Below, one piece after another: positions 8,576 through 16,851 of a stretch of DNA of 64,000 nucleotides; position 1 is the first letter of the stretch; each line of letters starts with the position of its first letter. The notes below the pieces were generated by a model. It saw only the letters and a program-made list of their open reading frames with translations, did no database searches and had not been told where the DNA came from. The stretch lies in the NCBI RefSeq assembly GCF_030283205.1, contig NZ_JASNWF010000033.1, forward strand, positions 20,278-84,277, written 5' to 3'. The translations under genes and the position numbers were made by a program. Source of the DNA: Actinomadura opuntiae (GTDB lineage Bacteria > Actinomycetota > Actinomycetes > Streptosporangiales > Streptosporangiaceae).

Positions 8576-9738
8576 GCCTCTCAGGGAAGGCGGCGATCGC
8601 CGGGATCGGCGCGACCGAGTTCTCCAAGGAGTCGGGCCGCTCGGAGCTGCAACTCGCCGCCGAGGCGTGCCTGGCCGCGATCAAGGACGCCGGGCTGTCC
8701 CCGTCCGACGTCGACGGCCTGGTCACCTACACCGCCGACGCCAACTCCGAGATCGCCGTCCAGCGCGAGCTCGGCATCCCCGCGCTGCGGTTCTTCTCCC
8801 GCGTCGACTACGGCGGCGGCGCCGCCTGCGGCACCGTCGCGCACGCCGCGATGGCCGTCGCGACCGGGCAGGCGAACGCGGTGCTGTGCTACCGGGCCTT
8901 CAACGAGCGCTCCGGCCACCGCTTCGGCCAGGCCGCGCCGTCGGCCCGCGTCGACGCGACCGGCCTGGAGTTCTCCTGGCACCTGCCGTTCGGCTTCGCG
9001 ACCCCCGCCGCGTGGGTGGCGATGCAGGCCCGCCGCTACATGCACGACTACGGCGCGACCAGCGAGGACTTCGGCCGCGTCGCGGTCGCGATGCGCCGTC
9101 ACGCCGCCACCAACCCGGCCGCCTGGTTCCACGGGCGCCCGATCACGCTGGAGGAGCACCAGGCGTCCCGGTGGATCGTCGACCCGCTCCACCTGCTGGA
9201 CTGCTGCCAGGAGTCCGACGGCGGCGTCGCGGTGCTCGTCACGTCCGTGGAGCGCGCCCGCGACCTGGCCCACCCGCCCGCCGTCATCGCCGCGGCCGCC
9301 CAGGGGACGGGCCCGGACCAGATGATGATGTTCGGCTACTACACCGGCGAGCTGTCGGCCCTCCCGGCCATGGGCACCGTCGGCGACACGCTCTGGGCGC
9401 AGTCCGGGCTGGCCCCGGATGACGTCCAGACCGCGATCCTCTACGATCATTTCACCCCGTTCGTCCTGGTTCAGCTGGAGGAGCTCGGCTTCTGCGGACG
9501 CGGCCAGGCGAAGGACTACATCAGGGACGGTGGCATTGAGCTCGGCGGCAGGCTTCCGGTCAACCCCCACGGGGGTCAGCTGGGTGAGGCGTACATCCAC
9601 GGCATGAACGGCATCGCGGAGGCCGTGCGGCAGGTGCGCGGCACCGCGGTGAACCAGGTCCCGGACGTGCACAACGTGCTGGTCACCGCCGGTACGGGCG
9701 TTCCCACGAGCGGGCTCGTCCTCACCGCCGCCGGCTGA
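8572..9738 (+). CDS. ltp2: Ltp2-like thiolase-fold aldolase (lipid-transfer protein)
   Basis: 388 residues, thiolase superfamily, SCP-x/lipid-transfer type (AGIGATEFSKESGRSELQL at the N-terminus, NPHGGQLGEAYIHG near the C-terminus). Ltp2 performs the retro-aldol cleavage that removes propionyl-CoA from the hydrated steroid side chain, leaving the C17 ketone; it works as a complex with the DUF35 domain of ChsH2. Its start ATG 8572 overlaps the fused hydratase stop, as expected for a stoichiometric complex. The usual thiolase nucleophilic Cys region is replaced by family-specific sequence (DYGGGAACG). Last gene of the operon. Confidence 0.85.
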   Translation: MSLSGKAAIAGIGATEFSKESGRSELQLAAEACLAAIKDAGLSPSDVDGLVTYTADANSEIAVQRELGIPALRFFSRVDYGGGAACGTVAHAAMAVATGQANAVLCYRAFNERSGHRFGQAAPSARVDATGLEFSWHLPFGFATPAAWVAMQARRYMHDYGATSEDFGRVAVAMRRHAATNPAAWFHGRPITLEEHQASRWIVDPLHLLDCCQESDGGVAVLVTSVERARDLAHPPAVIAAAAQGTGPDQMMMFGYYTGELSALPAMGTVGDTLWAQSGLAPDDVQTAILYDHFTPFVLVQLEELGFCGRGQAKDYIRDGGIELGGRLPVNPHGGQLGEAYIHGMNGIAEAVRQVRGTAVNQVPDVHNVLVTAGTGVPTSGLVLTAAG

Positions 9739-9856
9739 CGCCGCCCCGCGTTTGCCCGCGCGGCGGCGGGACAGACTCACCCCGAACGCCGCCGGGCTCC
9801 CATGAGGCGCGCGCGACCGTCCGCGCCGGTCCGGCGGCACACGGGGGACGAGTGCG

Positions 9857-10144
9857 ATGAGAGTCATGCTGCGGGCGCGGATGGACACCCGGCTCGGCAA
9901 CGAGGCCATCAAGAACGGCACGCTGCCGAAGACCGTGCAGTCGCTGATCGAGCGGCTCAAGCCCGAGGCGGCCTACTTCACCGCCCTGGAGGGCCGGCGG
10001 ACCTGCACCCTGGTGTTCGACATGCAGGACACCTCGCAGATCCCGTCCATCGCCGAACCGCTCTTCCAGAGCCTCGGCGCGGAGATCGAGATCGTCCCGG
10101 TGATGAACCTCGACGACCTCCAGAAGGGCCTCTCCGCGCTCTGA
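9857..10144 (+). CDS. Small conserved hypothetical protein
   Basis: 95 residues. Reads as a compact alpha/beta protein (MRVMLRARMDTRLGNEAIKNGTL, then TLVFDMQDTSQIPSIAEPL and AEIEIVPVMNLDDLQKGL). It resembles small actinobacterial proteins of ferredoxin-like fold that cover substrate- or stress-related roles, but I do not recognise a named family. ATG at 9857 has GGGGACGAG ahead of it. It stands alone between the steroid operon and the clpP pair. Confidence 0.65.
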   Translation: MRVMLRARMDTRLGNEAIKNGTLPKTVQSLIERLKPEAAYFTALEGRRTCTLVFDMQDTSQIPSIAEPLFQSLGAEIEIVPVMNLDDLQKGLSAL

Positions 10145-10175
10145 CCTCGCTCGGCCCGGCCCGGCCGCGCTGCTC

Positions 10176-10199
10176 TGGGCGGATCCGCCGTGGGCGGAT
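10176..10199. promoter_or_regulatory. Candidate PopR/ClgR binding region upstream of clpP pair
   Basis: TGGGCGGAT occurs twice (10176-10184 and 10191-10199), exactly 15 bases apart, and the first copy is part of the perfect 12-base palindrome GGCGGATCCGCC (10178-10189). It lies about 45 bases before the first clpP start, where an activator of the pair would bind. The match to a known PopR site was not verified. Confidence 0.4.
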
Positions 10200-10240
10200 A
10201 CGGCTGTGACCGGTGCCCGCGCCCGCGCAGAGTGAAGGGC

Positions 10241-10867
10241 ATGAGCGAGGAACAGAAGAGCCCATTGTTCAACGAGCGCGTCCGGCGCGAGCTCTACGCG
10301 CAACGCGTCCTCGTGCTGGACGGCGCGCTCGACGACGACAACGGCACACTGCTGGCGACCCAGCTGATCACCCTGGCGGGGGAGGACCCGTCGGCCGACA
10401 TCGCGCTGTGGATCCATTCCCCGGGCGGGTCGGTGCCGTCGATGCTCGCGATCCGCGACGTCATGCGGCTCGTCCCGTGCGACGTGGCCACCGTGGTGCT
10501 CGGGATCGCCTACAGCGCCGGGCAGTTCCTGCTGTCGTCGGGGACCCGCGGCAAGCGCCGCGCGATGCCGCACGCCCGGGTGCTGATGCACCAGGGGTCC
10601 GCCGGCATCGCCGGCGCCGCCGTGGACATCGAGCTGCAGGCCAACGACCTGCGCCACACCCGCGACACGGTGCTCGGGCTCATCGCCGAGGACACCGGCC
10701 AGCCGCTGGAGCGCGTCTTCGAGGACTCGCTGCACGACCGCTGGTACACGGCGCAGGAGGCGCTGGAGTACGGGTTCATCGACGCGATCGTCAGCGAATA
10801 CGACGAGGTCGTGCCGGTCCGGCACCGCTCCGTCGGGCTCAGCGCCCCGACCGGAGGCGCCCGATGA
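10241..10867 (+). CDS. clpP: ClpP-family protease subunit, catalytically complete
   Basis: 208 residues. ClpP is the serine peptidase barrel that degrades unfolded substrates fed by Clp ATPases. Ser92 (AYSAGQFLL) and His117 (HARVLMHQ) are in the expected places, and IHSPGG forms the oxyanion region. Start ATG 10241 is preceded by GTGAAGGG; an upstream in-frame extension is discarded. It overlaps the second clpP by four bases and faces a PopR-like regulator gene, so it most likely belongs to the clpP3-clpP4 type pair rather than the housekeeping clpP1-clpP2 pair. Confidence 0.88.
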   Translation: MSEEQKSPLFNERVRRELYAQRVLVLDGALDDDNGTLLATQLITLAGEDPSADIALWIHSPGGSVPSMLAIRDVMRLVPCDVATVVLGIAYSAGQFLLSSGTRGKRRAMPHARVLMHQGSAGIAGAAVDIELQANDLRHTRDTVLGLIAEDTGQPLERVFEDSLHDRWYTAQEALEYGFIDAIVSEYDEVVPVRHRSVGLSAPTGGAR

Positions 10868-11481
10868 GCACCTACACGATCCCGAACGTCATCGCGCGCG
10901 ACTCGCGCGGTGAACGGATCATGGACGTCTACTCGCACCTGCTCACCGAGCGGATCATCTACCTCGGCACCGCCATCGACGCCGGGGTCGCCAACGCCCT
11001 CGTCGCGCAGCTGCTCCACCTGGAGGCCGACAGCCCCGACAGCGACATCCAGCTGTACATCAACTGCGAAGGAGGAGACCCGAGCGCGATGCTCGCGGTG
11101 TACGACACGTTGCGCTTCATCCGGCCGCAGGTGGCGACGACGTGCGTCGGGCAGGCCGTCGCGGTCGGCGCGGTGCTGCTCGCCGCGGGCGCTCCCGGCA
11201 AGCGGGCCGCGCTGCCGCACACCCGCGTCGTCCTGCACCAGCCGATCGGGCAGGGACGCGGCGCGATTCCGGACCTCATCCTCCAGGCGGACGAGGTCGT
11301 CCGCGTCCGCGCGGACATCGAGGAGATCCTCTCCCGGCACACCGGGCAGGACACCGCGACGCTGCGCGCCGACACCGACCGCGACCGCGTGTTCACCGCG
11401 AAGGCCGCCTTGGACTACGGCCTCATCGACCACGTGATCGAGGAGCGGCAGCCGGCGCCCCGTGCGGTGCTACGCGGCTAG
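10864..11481 (+). CDS. ClpP-family subunit lacking the catalytic serine
   Basis: 205 residues. Overall ClpP fold with YINCEGGD, LPHTRVVLHQP (His125 present) and a matching C-terminal FTAKAALDYGLID segment. In the active-site helix the sequence is GQAVAVGAVLL, where active ClpPs have GxAAS: the nucleophile position is Ala100 (codon gcg at 11161-11163). It should therefore be unable to hydrolyse peptides by itself and presumably assembles with the active paralogue encoded just upstream, comparable to ClpR of cyanobacteria. Its 3' end overlaps the convergent regulator gene by 12 bases. Confidence 0.85.
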   Translation: MSTYTIPNVIARDSRGERIMDVYSHLLTERIIYLGTAIDAGVANALVAQLLHLEADSPDSDIQLYINCEGGDPSAMLAVYDTLRFIRPQVATTCVGQAVAVGAVLLAAGAPGKRAALPHTRVVLHQPIGQGRGAIPDLILQADEVVRVRADIEEILSRHTGQDTATLRADTDRDRVFTAKAALDYGLIDHVIEERQPAPRAVLRG

Positions 11482-11835
11482 CGCGTAGGCGGCCTGGCAG
11501 GTCGGGCCGGCCGGTGCGGTGCCGGCCGGCGCGGCCAGCAGGCTCGTCGCGACCGCGAGCGTGAGATCGGCGAGCGTCACGTCCAGGGCGCCGGCGACCG
11601 CGGCGATCATCTCGCTCGACGGCTCCTTGACGCCGCGCTCCATCTCGGAGAGGTACTGCGGGGACACCCCGGCTCGGCGCGCGGTCTCCGTCAGTATCTC
11701 CCCGCGCTCGTTGCGCAGGCGCCGCAGGCACCGGCCGAGCGCGTCGCGCCACAGCGGCTCCGCCGTCCGGCGCGTCGCGTCCGGCTCCTGCGGCGTCTCG
11801 TCGGCGGGCATGAGCGGGCGGGTGATCTCGGCCAT
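11470..11835 (-). CDS. popR: XRE-family regulator, PopR/ClgR-like, with ALAA degron
   Basis: 121 residues. Helix-turn-helix of the ClgR type in the middle (LRRLRNERGEILTETARRAGVSPQYLSEMERG, split here as LTETARRAGVSPQYLSEME). ClgR and PopR activate clp protease genes in Streptomyces, and PopR is itself destroyed by ClpP, which depends on its terminal alanines. Here the chain ends CQAAYALAA, nearly the same as the end of the ssrA tag. Convergent with, and overlapping, the clpP pair it would control. Distinguishing PopR from ClgR rests on this neighbourhood. Confidence 0.8.
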   Translation of the reverse strand: MAEITRPLMPADETPQEPDATRRTAEPLWRDALGRCLRRLRNERGEILTETARRAGVSPQYLSEMERGVKEPSSEMIAAVAGALDVTLADLTLAVATSLLAAPAGTAPAGPTCQAAYALAA

Positions 11836-11910
11836 GCGCTCACGGTAACCCGGCGCCGCGGCCGGACACCACGCGTTCCGCCCACCGCAGAACGGCCGGG
11901 GACGACGCGG

Positions 11911-13323
11911 TCAGCCGCGGCCGGGGGTGCGGGGGTTCTTGGTCTCGGCGCCGTGGGCGAAGCCGCCGGCGTCCTCGGGGGTGCGCTGCGGGGAGGCCTG
12001 CGCGGACAGCCGGGGCAGGACGCGGCGCAGGTCGTCCAGCAGCAGGTCGGCGAGGTCGTGGCTGAAGCCGTTGCGGACGACGACGCGCAGCACGGCGAGG
12101 TCCTCGCGGTTCTTCGGGAAGGTGTAGGCGGGGACGAGCCAGCCGTGCTCGCGCAGGGCGGCGGAGACGTCGAAGACGTTGAACCCGGTGCCGTCGTGCA
12201 CGCGGAACGCGAAGACGGGGATGTCGGAGCCGTCGGTGAGCGGCTCGAACGGGCCGAGCTTGGCGACCTCGGCGGCGAGGCGGGTGGCGACGTCGCGGCA
12301 GTTCTGCTGGACGCGCCGGTAGCCCTCGAAGCCGAGCCGCAGGAAGGTGTAGTACTGCGCGACGACCTGCGCGCCGGGGCGGGAGAAGTTCAGCGCGAAG
12401 GTCGGCATGTCGCCGCCGAGGTAGTTGACGTGGAAGACCAGATCGTCGGGGAGCGCGTCCTGGTCGCGCCAGAGAGCCCAGCCGACGCCCGGCATGACCA
12501 GGCCGTACTTGTGCCCGGAGGTGTTGATCGACGCGACGCGCGGCAGCCGGAAGTCCCAGTGCAGGTCGGGATCCAGGAACGGGGCGACCATCGCGCCGGA
12601 CGCGCCGTCCACGTGCACGGGGACGTCCACGCCGGTGCGCTGCTGCAGGTCGTCGAGGGCGGCGCAGACGTCGGCGACCGGCTCGTAGCTGCCGTCGAAG
12701 GTGGAGCCGAGGACGGCGACGACGCCGATGGTGTTCTCGTCGCACAGCTCGACGGCCTCGCGGGCGCCGAGGTGGTAGCGGTCGCCCTCCATCGGGACGT
12801 AGCGGGGCTCGACCTCGAAGTAGTCGGCGAACTTCTCCCAGCAGATCTGGACGTTGATCCCCATCACGATGTTGGGCCTGCCCGTCAGGCCCTTCTTCTG
12901 CCAGCGGCGTTTGAGGGCGAGGCCGCCGAGCATCGCCGCCTCGCTGGACCCGGTCGTGGAGCAGCCGACGGCGCGGCGCGGGTCGGGCGCGTTCCACAGC
13001 CGGGCGAGCATGTGCACGCAGCGCAGCTCCAGCTCCGCGGTCTGCGGGTACTCGTCCTTGTCGATCATGTTCTTCTCGGCGCACTCGGCCATCAGCCGCA
13101 GCGCCTCGGGCTCGGCCCAGGTGGAGACGAACGTGGCGAGGTTCAGCCGGGCGTTGCCGTCGAGCATCAGCTCGTCGTGCACGATCTGGTAGGCGGTGCC
13201 GGGCTCCATCTCGCCGCGCGGCAGCGCGTACCGGGGCACCTCGACGGGCTCCCGGCTGAAGATCGGGTTGACCTGCAGGTCGCGGTCGCCGCGGCCGTCG
13301 TGCCGGGGATGCTTGAGCGCCAT
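11911..13323 (-). CDS. gadB: Glutamate decarboxylase
   Basis: 470 residues, PLP-dependent, converts glutamate to GABA with consumption of a proton. Visible signatures: substrate/PLP region CSTTGSSEAAMLGGLALKRRW, the aspartate-containing VHVDGASGAMVAPF, and the lysine that binds PLP in INTSGHKYGLV. Start set at ATG 13323, with GGAGAGGAC eight bases upstream; the open frame extends 20 codons further with no family similarity. Length matches actinobacterial GadB. The gene has no antiporter (gadC) beside it, so an acid-resistance role is not evident. It is convergent with the PopR-like gene and shares its upstream side with a TetR gene. Confidence 0.92.
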   Translation of the reverse strand: MALKHPRHDGRGDRDLQVNPIFSREPVEVPRYALPRGEMEPGTAYQIVHDELMLDGNARLNLATFVSTWAEPEALRLMAECAEKNMIDKDEYPQTAELELRCVHMLARLWNAPDPRRAVGCSTTGSSEAAMLGGLALKRRWQKKGLTGRPNIVMGINVQICWEKFADYFEVEPRYVPMEGDRYHLGAREAVELCDENTIGVVAVLGSTFDGSYEPVADVCAALDDLQQRTGVDVPVHVDGASGAMVAPFLDPDLHWDFRLPRVASINTSGHKYGLVMPGVGWALWRDQDALPDDLVFHVNYLGGDMPTFALNFSRPGAQVVAQYYTFLRLGFEGYRRVQQNCRDVATRLAAEVAKLGPFEPLTDGSDIPVFAFRVHDGTGFNVFDVSAALREHGWLVPAYTFPKNREDLAVLRVVVRNGFSHDLADLLLDDLRRVLPRLSAQASPQRTPEDAGGFAHGAETKNPRTPGRG

Positions 13324-13408
13324 GGTCGCCGTCCTCTCCGAGCCGTCCCGGGGAGGCGGTACCCGCCCGCCCCGGAGCCACACCGGGGCGGGGGCGGGAG
13401 CACCGGCG

Positions 13409-14074
13409 CTAGGAGTTGAGGCCGTCCTCGAGGATGGCGAAGGCCTGGTCGACCGTCTCCGACAGCGAGCCGAAGGCGCCGCGGTGCCGGCGGGCGACGT
13501 CGGCGGCGGACTGGAAGCCGCAGGTGGCGGCGGCGGCGATCACGTGCGGGCGCAGCTCGGTCGCCGGGTCCAGGCCCATCCGCTCGGCGATGATCTGGGT
13601 GAGCAGCTGCTGCTTCTTCTGCGCGTGCTCCAGGCTGCCCGCCATCAAGGTGGGGCTGTCGCTCATCATGCTGAACATGCACTCGAAGCGCTCGGGGTCG
13701 AAGCCGAGCTCGCCGCGCTCGCAGGCGCGGGCGATCTCCACCACGGTGCGCCGCAGCGCGGTCATGATCGGCTCGTCCGGGGGCCGTTCGGCCAGCGCCG
13801 TCATGACGGCGCGGGTCTGCTCCTCCTGGAAGGTGAGCGCGACGTCCTCTTTCGAGGCGAAGTAGCGGAAGAACGTGCGGGACGAGACGTCCACGGCGTC
13901 GGCGATCTCCTCGACGGTGGTCGCGTCGAACCCCTTCTCGGCGAAGAGGGTGAACGCGGCGTCGACGAGCGCCTCACGGGTGCGCTGCTTCTTGCGTTCG
14001 CGCCGGCCCGGGGGCTGGGAACAGGGACCCGCGGACGCGGCGTCCGGGCGGGCCTCGGGGGCGGTCGCGGTCAT
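13409..14074 (-). CDS. TetR-family regulator
   Basis: 221 residues. The helix-turn-helix is at about residues 28-70 (TREALVDAAFTLFAEKGFDATTVEEIADAVDVSSRTFFRYFASKED; key block TFFRYFASKED). C-terminal ligand-binding domain of the common TetR_C type. Start at ATG 14074; a longer frame reaches 14167 but its translation is unconserved. It is divergent from an MFS exporter gene 155 bases away, the usual arrangement of an efflux repressor and its target. An imperfect TGAC-N7-GTCA palindrome lies between them. Confidence 0.88.
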   Translation of the reverse strand: MTATAPEARPDAASAGPCSQPPGRRERKKQRTREALVDAAFTLFAEKGFDATTVEEIADAVDVSSRTFFRYFASKEDVALTFQEEQTRAVMTALAERPPDEPIMTALRRTVVEIARACERGELGFDPERFECMFSMMSDSPTLMAGSLEHAQKKQQLLTQIIAERMGLDPATELRPHVIAAAATCGFQSAADVARRHRGAFGSLSETVDQAFAILEDGLNS

Positions 14075-14167
14075 GTGCGAAGTGTAACCACGCGCGGACC
14101 CGACGCCAAGTGGCGGCGGAAGACTGTTGTCGTGATCTGAATCATGTCCTTCAATGACGCGAGGCAT

Positions 14168-14195
14168 TTGACGACAAGTGTCAGAGCATGACAGT
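14168..14195 (+). promoter_or_regulatory. Candidate promoter with overlapping TetR operator
   Basis: TTGACG at 14168-14173 followed after 16 bases by GACAGT (14190-14195) fits a weak -35/-10 pair for the MFS gene. The inverted repeat TGAC-N7-GTCA (14169-14183) covers the -35 box, where a repressor would block transcription. Confidence 0.4.
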
Positions 14196-14228
14196 TTGGA
14201 GCCTCAACGTCGCTACGGAGGCTCGACC

Positions 14229-15851
14229 ATGTCCCAGATCCGAGGCGCCGAGGTGCTCGACCCCGGCGCGTCCCGCCCGTCCCGGCCGCGCGACCAGGCG
14301 CGCGGCCGACCCGCCCGCCGCGGCCACGGCCATCCCTGGCTCACCCTCGTCGCCGTCGCGCTCGGCGTGATGATGGTCGGCCTGGACGCGACCGTCGTCT
14401 CCATCGCCAACCCGGCGATCGCCAAGGACCTCGGCGCGTCCCTGTCCGGCCTGCAGTGGGTCACCAACGCCTACCTGCTGGCCCTCGCCGTCACGCTGAT
14501 CCCGGCCGGCAAGATCGCCGACCGGTTCGGCCGCAAGCGCACCTTCCTCGCCGGGGTCATCGGCTTCGGCGTCGCCTCATTGGCGATCGGGCTGTCCGGC
14601 GGGCTCGGCATGGTGATCTTCTGGCGGGTCGTGCAGGGCTTCGCGGGGGCGCTGCTGCAGCCCGCGAGCCTGGCGATCCTGCGCAACACCTTCCCCGCCG
14701 ACAAGCTCAACGCCGCCATCGGCATCTGGGGCTCCACCGTCGGCATCTCCATCGCGGGCGGCCCGATCGTCGCCGGCCTGCTGGTGGAGAACGTCAACTG
14801 GGAGTCGGTGTTCTTCCTCAACGCCCCGCTCGGCCTGGTCGCGCTGCTGGTCGGCCTGTGGGTGATCCGCGAGTCCAAGGACGAGGAGGCCGCCGGGTCG
14901 TTCGACGTGCCCGGCGTCGCGCTGCTGACCGGTGCGCTGTTCGCGCTGGTCTGGGGCCTGATCAAGGCCGGCGAGCACGGGTTCGGGCACGCCACCCCGC
15001 TGGTGTCGTTCGCCGCGGCCGTCGTGCTGTTCGCCGCGTTCGTGTGGAACGAGCTGCGCGTCGAGCGGCCACTGCTGCCGCTGTCGCTGTTCCGCTCGGT
15101 GTCGCTGTCGGCCGCGACCGGGCTGATCGTCCTCGGCTTCTTCGGGATGTTCGGGACGATCTTCTTCATCACCCTCTACCTGCAGCAGGTGCACGGCATG
15201 AGCCCGGTGGACGCGGGCGTGCGGATGCTGCCGATGACCGGGATCTTCATCGTCGCCTCGCCGATCGCGGGCGCGCTCACCAACCGGTTCGGGCCGCGGG
15301 TGCCGCTCGTGCTCGGCATGGCGTTCACCGCGGCCGCCATGTTCGGCCTGTCCCGGATCGGGGTGGACGCCCCGTACGTGCAGCTGTGGCCGTGGTTCGT
15401 GCTCGTCGGCCTGGCGTTCGGCATGGTCATCGTCGCCGGCACCGAGGCGATCGTCGGCAACGCGCCGGCGCACCTGGCGGGCGTCGCGGGCGGCCTCCAG
15501 CAGACCGCCTCGCAGCTCGGCGGCGTCCTCGGCACCTCCGTGCTGGGCGTGCTGCTGTCCACCAAGGTCGGGGACGTGCTGTTCGGCCGGCTCACCGAGT
15601 CGGGAGTGCCCGCGGGGGCGGCGCACCAGCTGTCGGGGACCGGCGGGCTGGTCGCGCAGGGCGTCGCGCCCGTCCCGCCCGGCACGCCGCAGCCCGCCGC
15701 GAAGGCCATCACCGACGGCAGCCACCTGGCGTTCATGGACGGGTTCCAGACCTCGCTGACGGTCGCCGGCGCGGTCGCCCTGGTCGCGGTCCTCGCCGCG
15801 CTGTTCGTCCGGCGGGGCGGCACCCCGGTGGACGCCGCCGCCGCGGTCTGA
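14229..15851 (+). CDS. MFS exporter, DHA2/EmrB-QacA type (14 TM)
   Basis: 540 residues with 14 predicted membrane helices. MFS motif A is GKIADRFGRKRTFLAG, preceded by the DHA2 helix-1 signature GLDATVVSIANPAI. Family members pump hydrophobic drugs or endogenous antibiotics out of the cell by proton antiport. Start ATG 14229 has GGAGG six bases ahead; the longer frame to 14178 is not conserved. Presumably controlled by the divergent TetR repressor, and ends in a strong hairpin. Confidence 0.92.
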   Translation: MSQIRGAEVLDPGASRPSRPRDQARGRPARRGHGHPWLTLVAVALGVMMVGLDATVVSIANPAIAKDLGASLSGLQWVTNAYLLALAVTLIPAGKIADRFGRKRTFLAGVIGFGVASLAIGLSGGLGMVIFWRVVQGFAGALLQPASLAILRNTFPADKLNAAIGIWGSTVGISIAGGPIVAGLLVENVNWESVFFLNAPLGLVALLVGLWVIRESKDEEAAGSFDVPGVALLTGALFALVWGLIKAGEHGFGHATPLVSFAAAVVLFAAFVWNELRVERPLLPLSLFRSVSLSAATGLIVLGFFGMFGTIFFITLYLQQVHGMSPVDAGVRMLPMTGIFIVASPIAGALTNRFGPRVPLVLGMAFTAAAMFGLSRIGVDAPYVQLWPWFVLVGLAFGMVIVAGTEAIVGNAPAHLAGVAGGLQQTASQLGGVLGTSVLGVLLSTKVGDVLFGRLTESGVPAGAAHQLSGTGGLVAQGVAPVPPGTPQPAAKAITDGSHLAFMDGFQTSLTVAGAVALVAVLAALFVRRGGTPVDAAAAV

Positions 15852-15857
15852 CGGCCC

Positions 15858-15900
15858 GCGGTGCGCCGTCCCGGCCCGCCGCCGAGGGACGGCGCACCGC
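15858..15900 (+). terminator. Strong hairpin terminator
   Basis: A perfect 15-bp stem (arms 15858-15872 and 15886-15900, GCGGTGCGCCGTCCC and its complement) with a 13-base loop, seven bases after the MFS stop codon. No U-tract, as usual in actinobacteria. Confidence 0.8.
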
Positions 15901-15908
15901 GCCCCGCG

Positions 15909-15983
15909 CCGAACCGACCGCTCGACACCGAACCGACCGCCCGACACCGAACGACCGCCCGGCGCCGAACCGTCCGTCCGGGA
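15909..15983. repeat. Four tandem ~19-bp repeats
   Basis: Consensus CCGAACCGACCGCCCGACA at 15909-15927, 15928-15946, 15947-15964 (one base shorter) and 15965-15983 (most diverged). Non-coding, between the MFS terminator and the rhomboid-like gene. Could be a protein-binding array or simple slippage expansion. Confidence 0.75.
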
Positions 15984-16089
15984 CGCCCGTACCCGGGACC
16001 AGGGAGGGGCCTTGGAGAAGCTTCCGTTTTCCTGTGAGTCTTGGGGGTATCGGGCCTCCGACACTTCTGGAGCACCTAGGCTTGCCGGG

Positions 16090-16809
16090 ATGATGGGCGG
16101 GTTTATCAAGCGGTACCCGATGCCGCTGACGTTCCTGGGCCTGTTCGGCACGATGTGGCTGGTGCAGGTCCTGCTGCTGCCGCCGGGGGCCCGGCGCGCG
16201 CTCGTCGCCTGGGCCAGCACCAACCTGGCGAACCTCGCGGTCGACCCGGTCGGCACGATGGTCGCCTCGGCGTTCGTCGCCGAGGGCTCGCAGGGCGCGC
16301 TGCTGGTCGTCGCGGCGCTCGGGCTGTTCCCCGTCGTGCGGCGGTTCGGCAACGTGCGGGCGGTCGTGCTGGTCGCGGCCTCGCACGTGCTCGGCACGCT
16401 GATCAGCCAGGGCATCGCGTTCGTGCGGCTGGAGGCCGGCCTGCTGTCGGACTCGGTCCGCACGATCTCCGACGTCGGCCCGTCCTACGTGCTGTGCGCG
16501 GCGCTCGTCGCCGCGGTCCTGTACGGGCACGGCCGCGTCCGCCGGCTGCTGGCGTTCGGCGCCTGGGCCGCGCTCCTGCCCTTCCTGTTCGCGGGCCTGT
16601 CCTCACTCGAGATCGCCGCCGTCGGGCACCTGGTGGCGATGGTCAGCGGCGCCGTCGTCGGCGGCCTCCTGCTGCTGTTGGAGCGGCGGCGCGCCACCGG
16701 CGCCACGCCCGTCGCCGACGCCATCGAGGCGGCGGAGAGCAGGGCCGTCCAGGCGGTGCAGGAAGTGCACGACTCCTTCAAGCCCAGCCCGTCCCCTTCC
16801 GAGGCCTGA
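16090..16809 (+). CDS. Rhomboid-like multi-pass membrane protein
   Basis: 239 residues with about six membrane segments. Resembles actinobacterial rhomboid-like proteins: a Ser in the segment SDVGPSYVLCA and a His in AAVGHLVAMVSG lie in the positions of the Ser/His dyad of intramembrane proteases, and there is another His in ASHVLGTLISQG. The classical GxSxG motif is not exact, so peptidase activity is uncertain. The C-terminal ~30 residues are a cytoplasmic helix. Start at ATG 16090 (a second ATG follows). No obvious ribosome site, so it may be leaderless. Confidence 0.7.
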   Translation: MMGGFIKRYPMPLTFLGLFGTMWLVQVLLLPPGARRALVAWASTNLANLAVDPVGTMVASAFVAEGSQGALLVVAALGLFPVVRRFGNVRAVVLVAASHVLGTLISQGIAFVRLEAGLLSDSVRTISDVGPSYVLCAALVAAVLYGHGRVRRLLAFGAWAALLPFLFAGLSSLEIAAVGHLVAMVSGAVVGGLLLLLERRRATGATPVADAIEAAESRAVQAVQEVHDSFKPSPSPSEA

Positions 16810-16851
16810 CGGCCCGGCCGCCCGTCACGTGCCCGGTGGACGCGACGCGCG

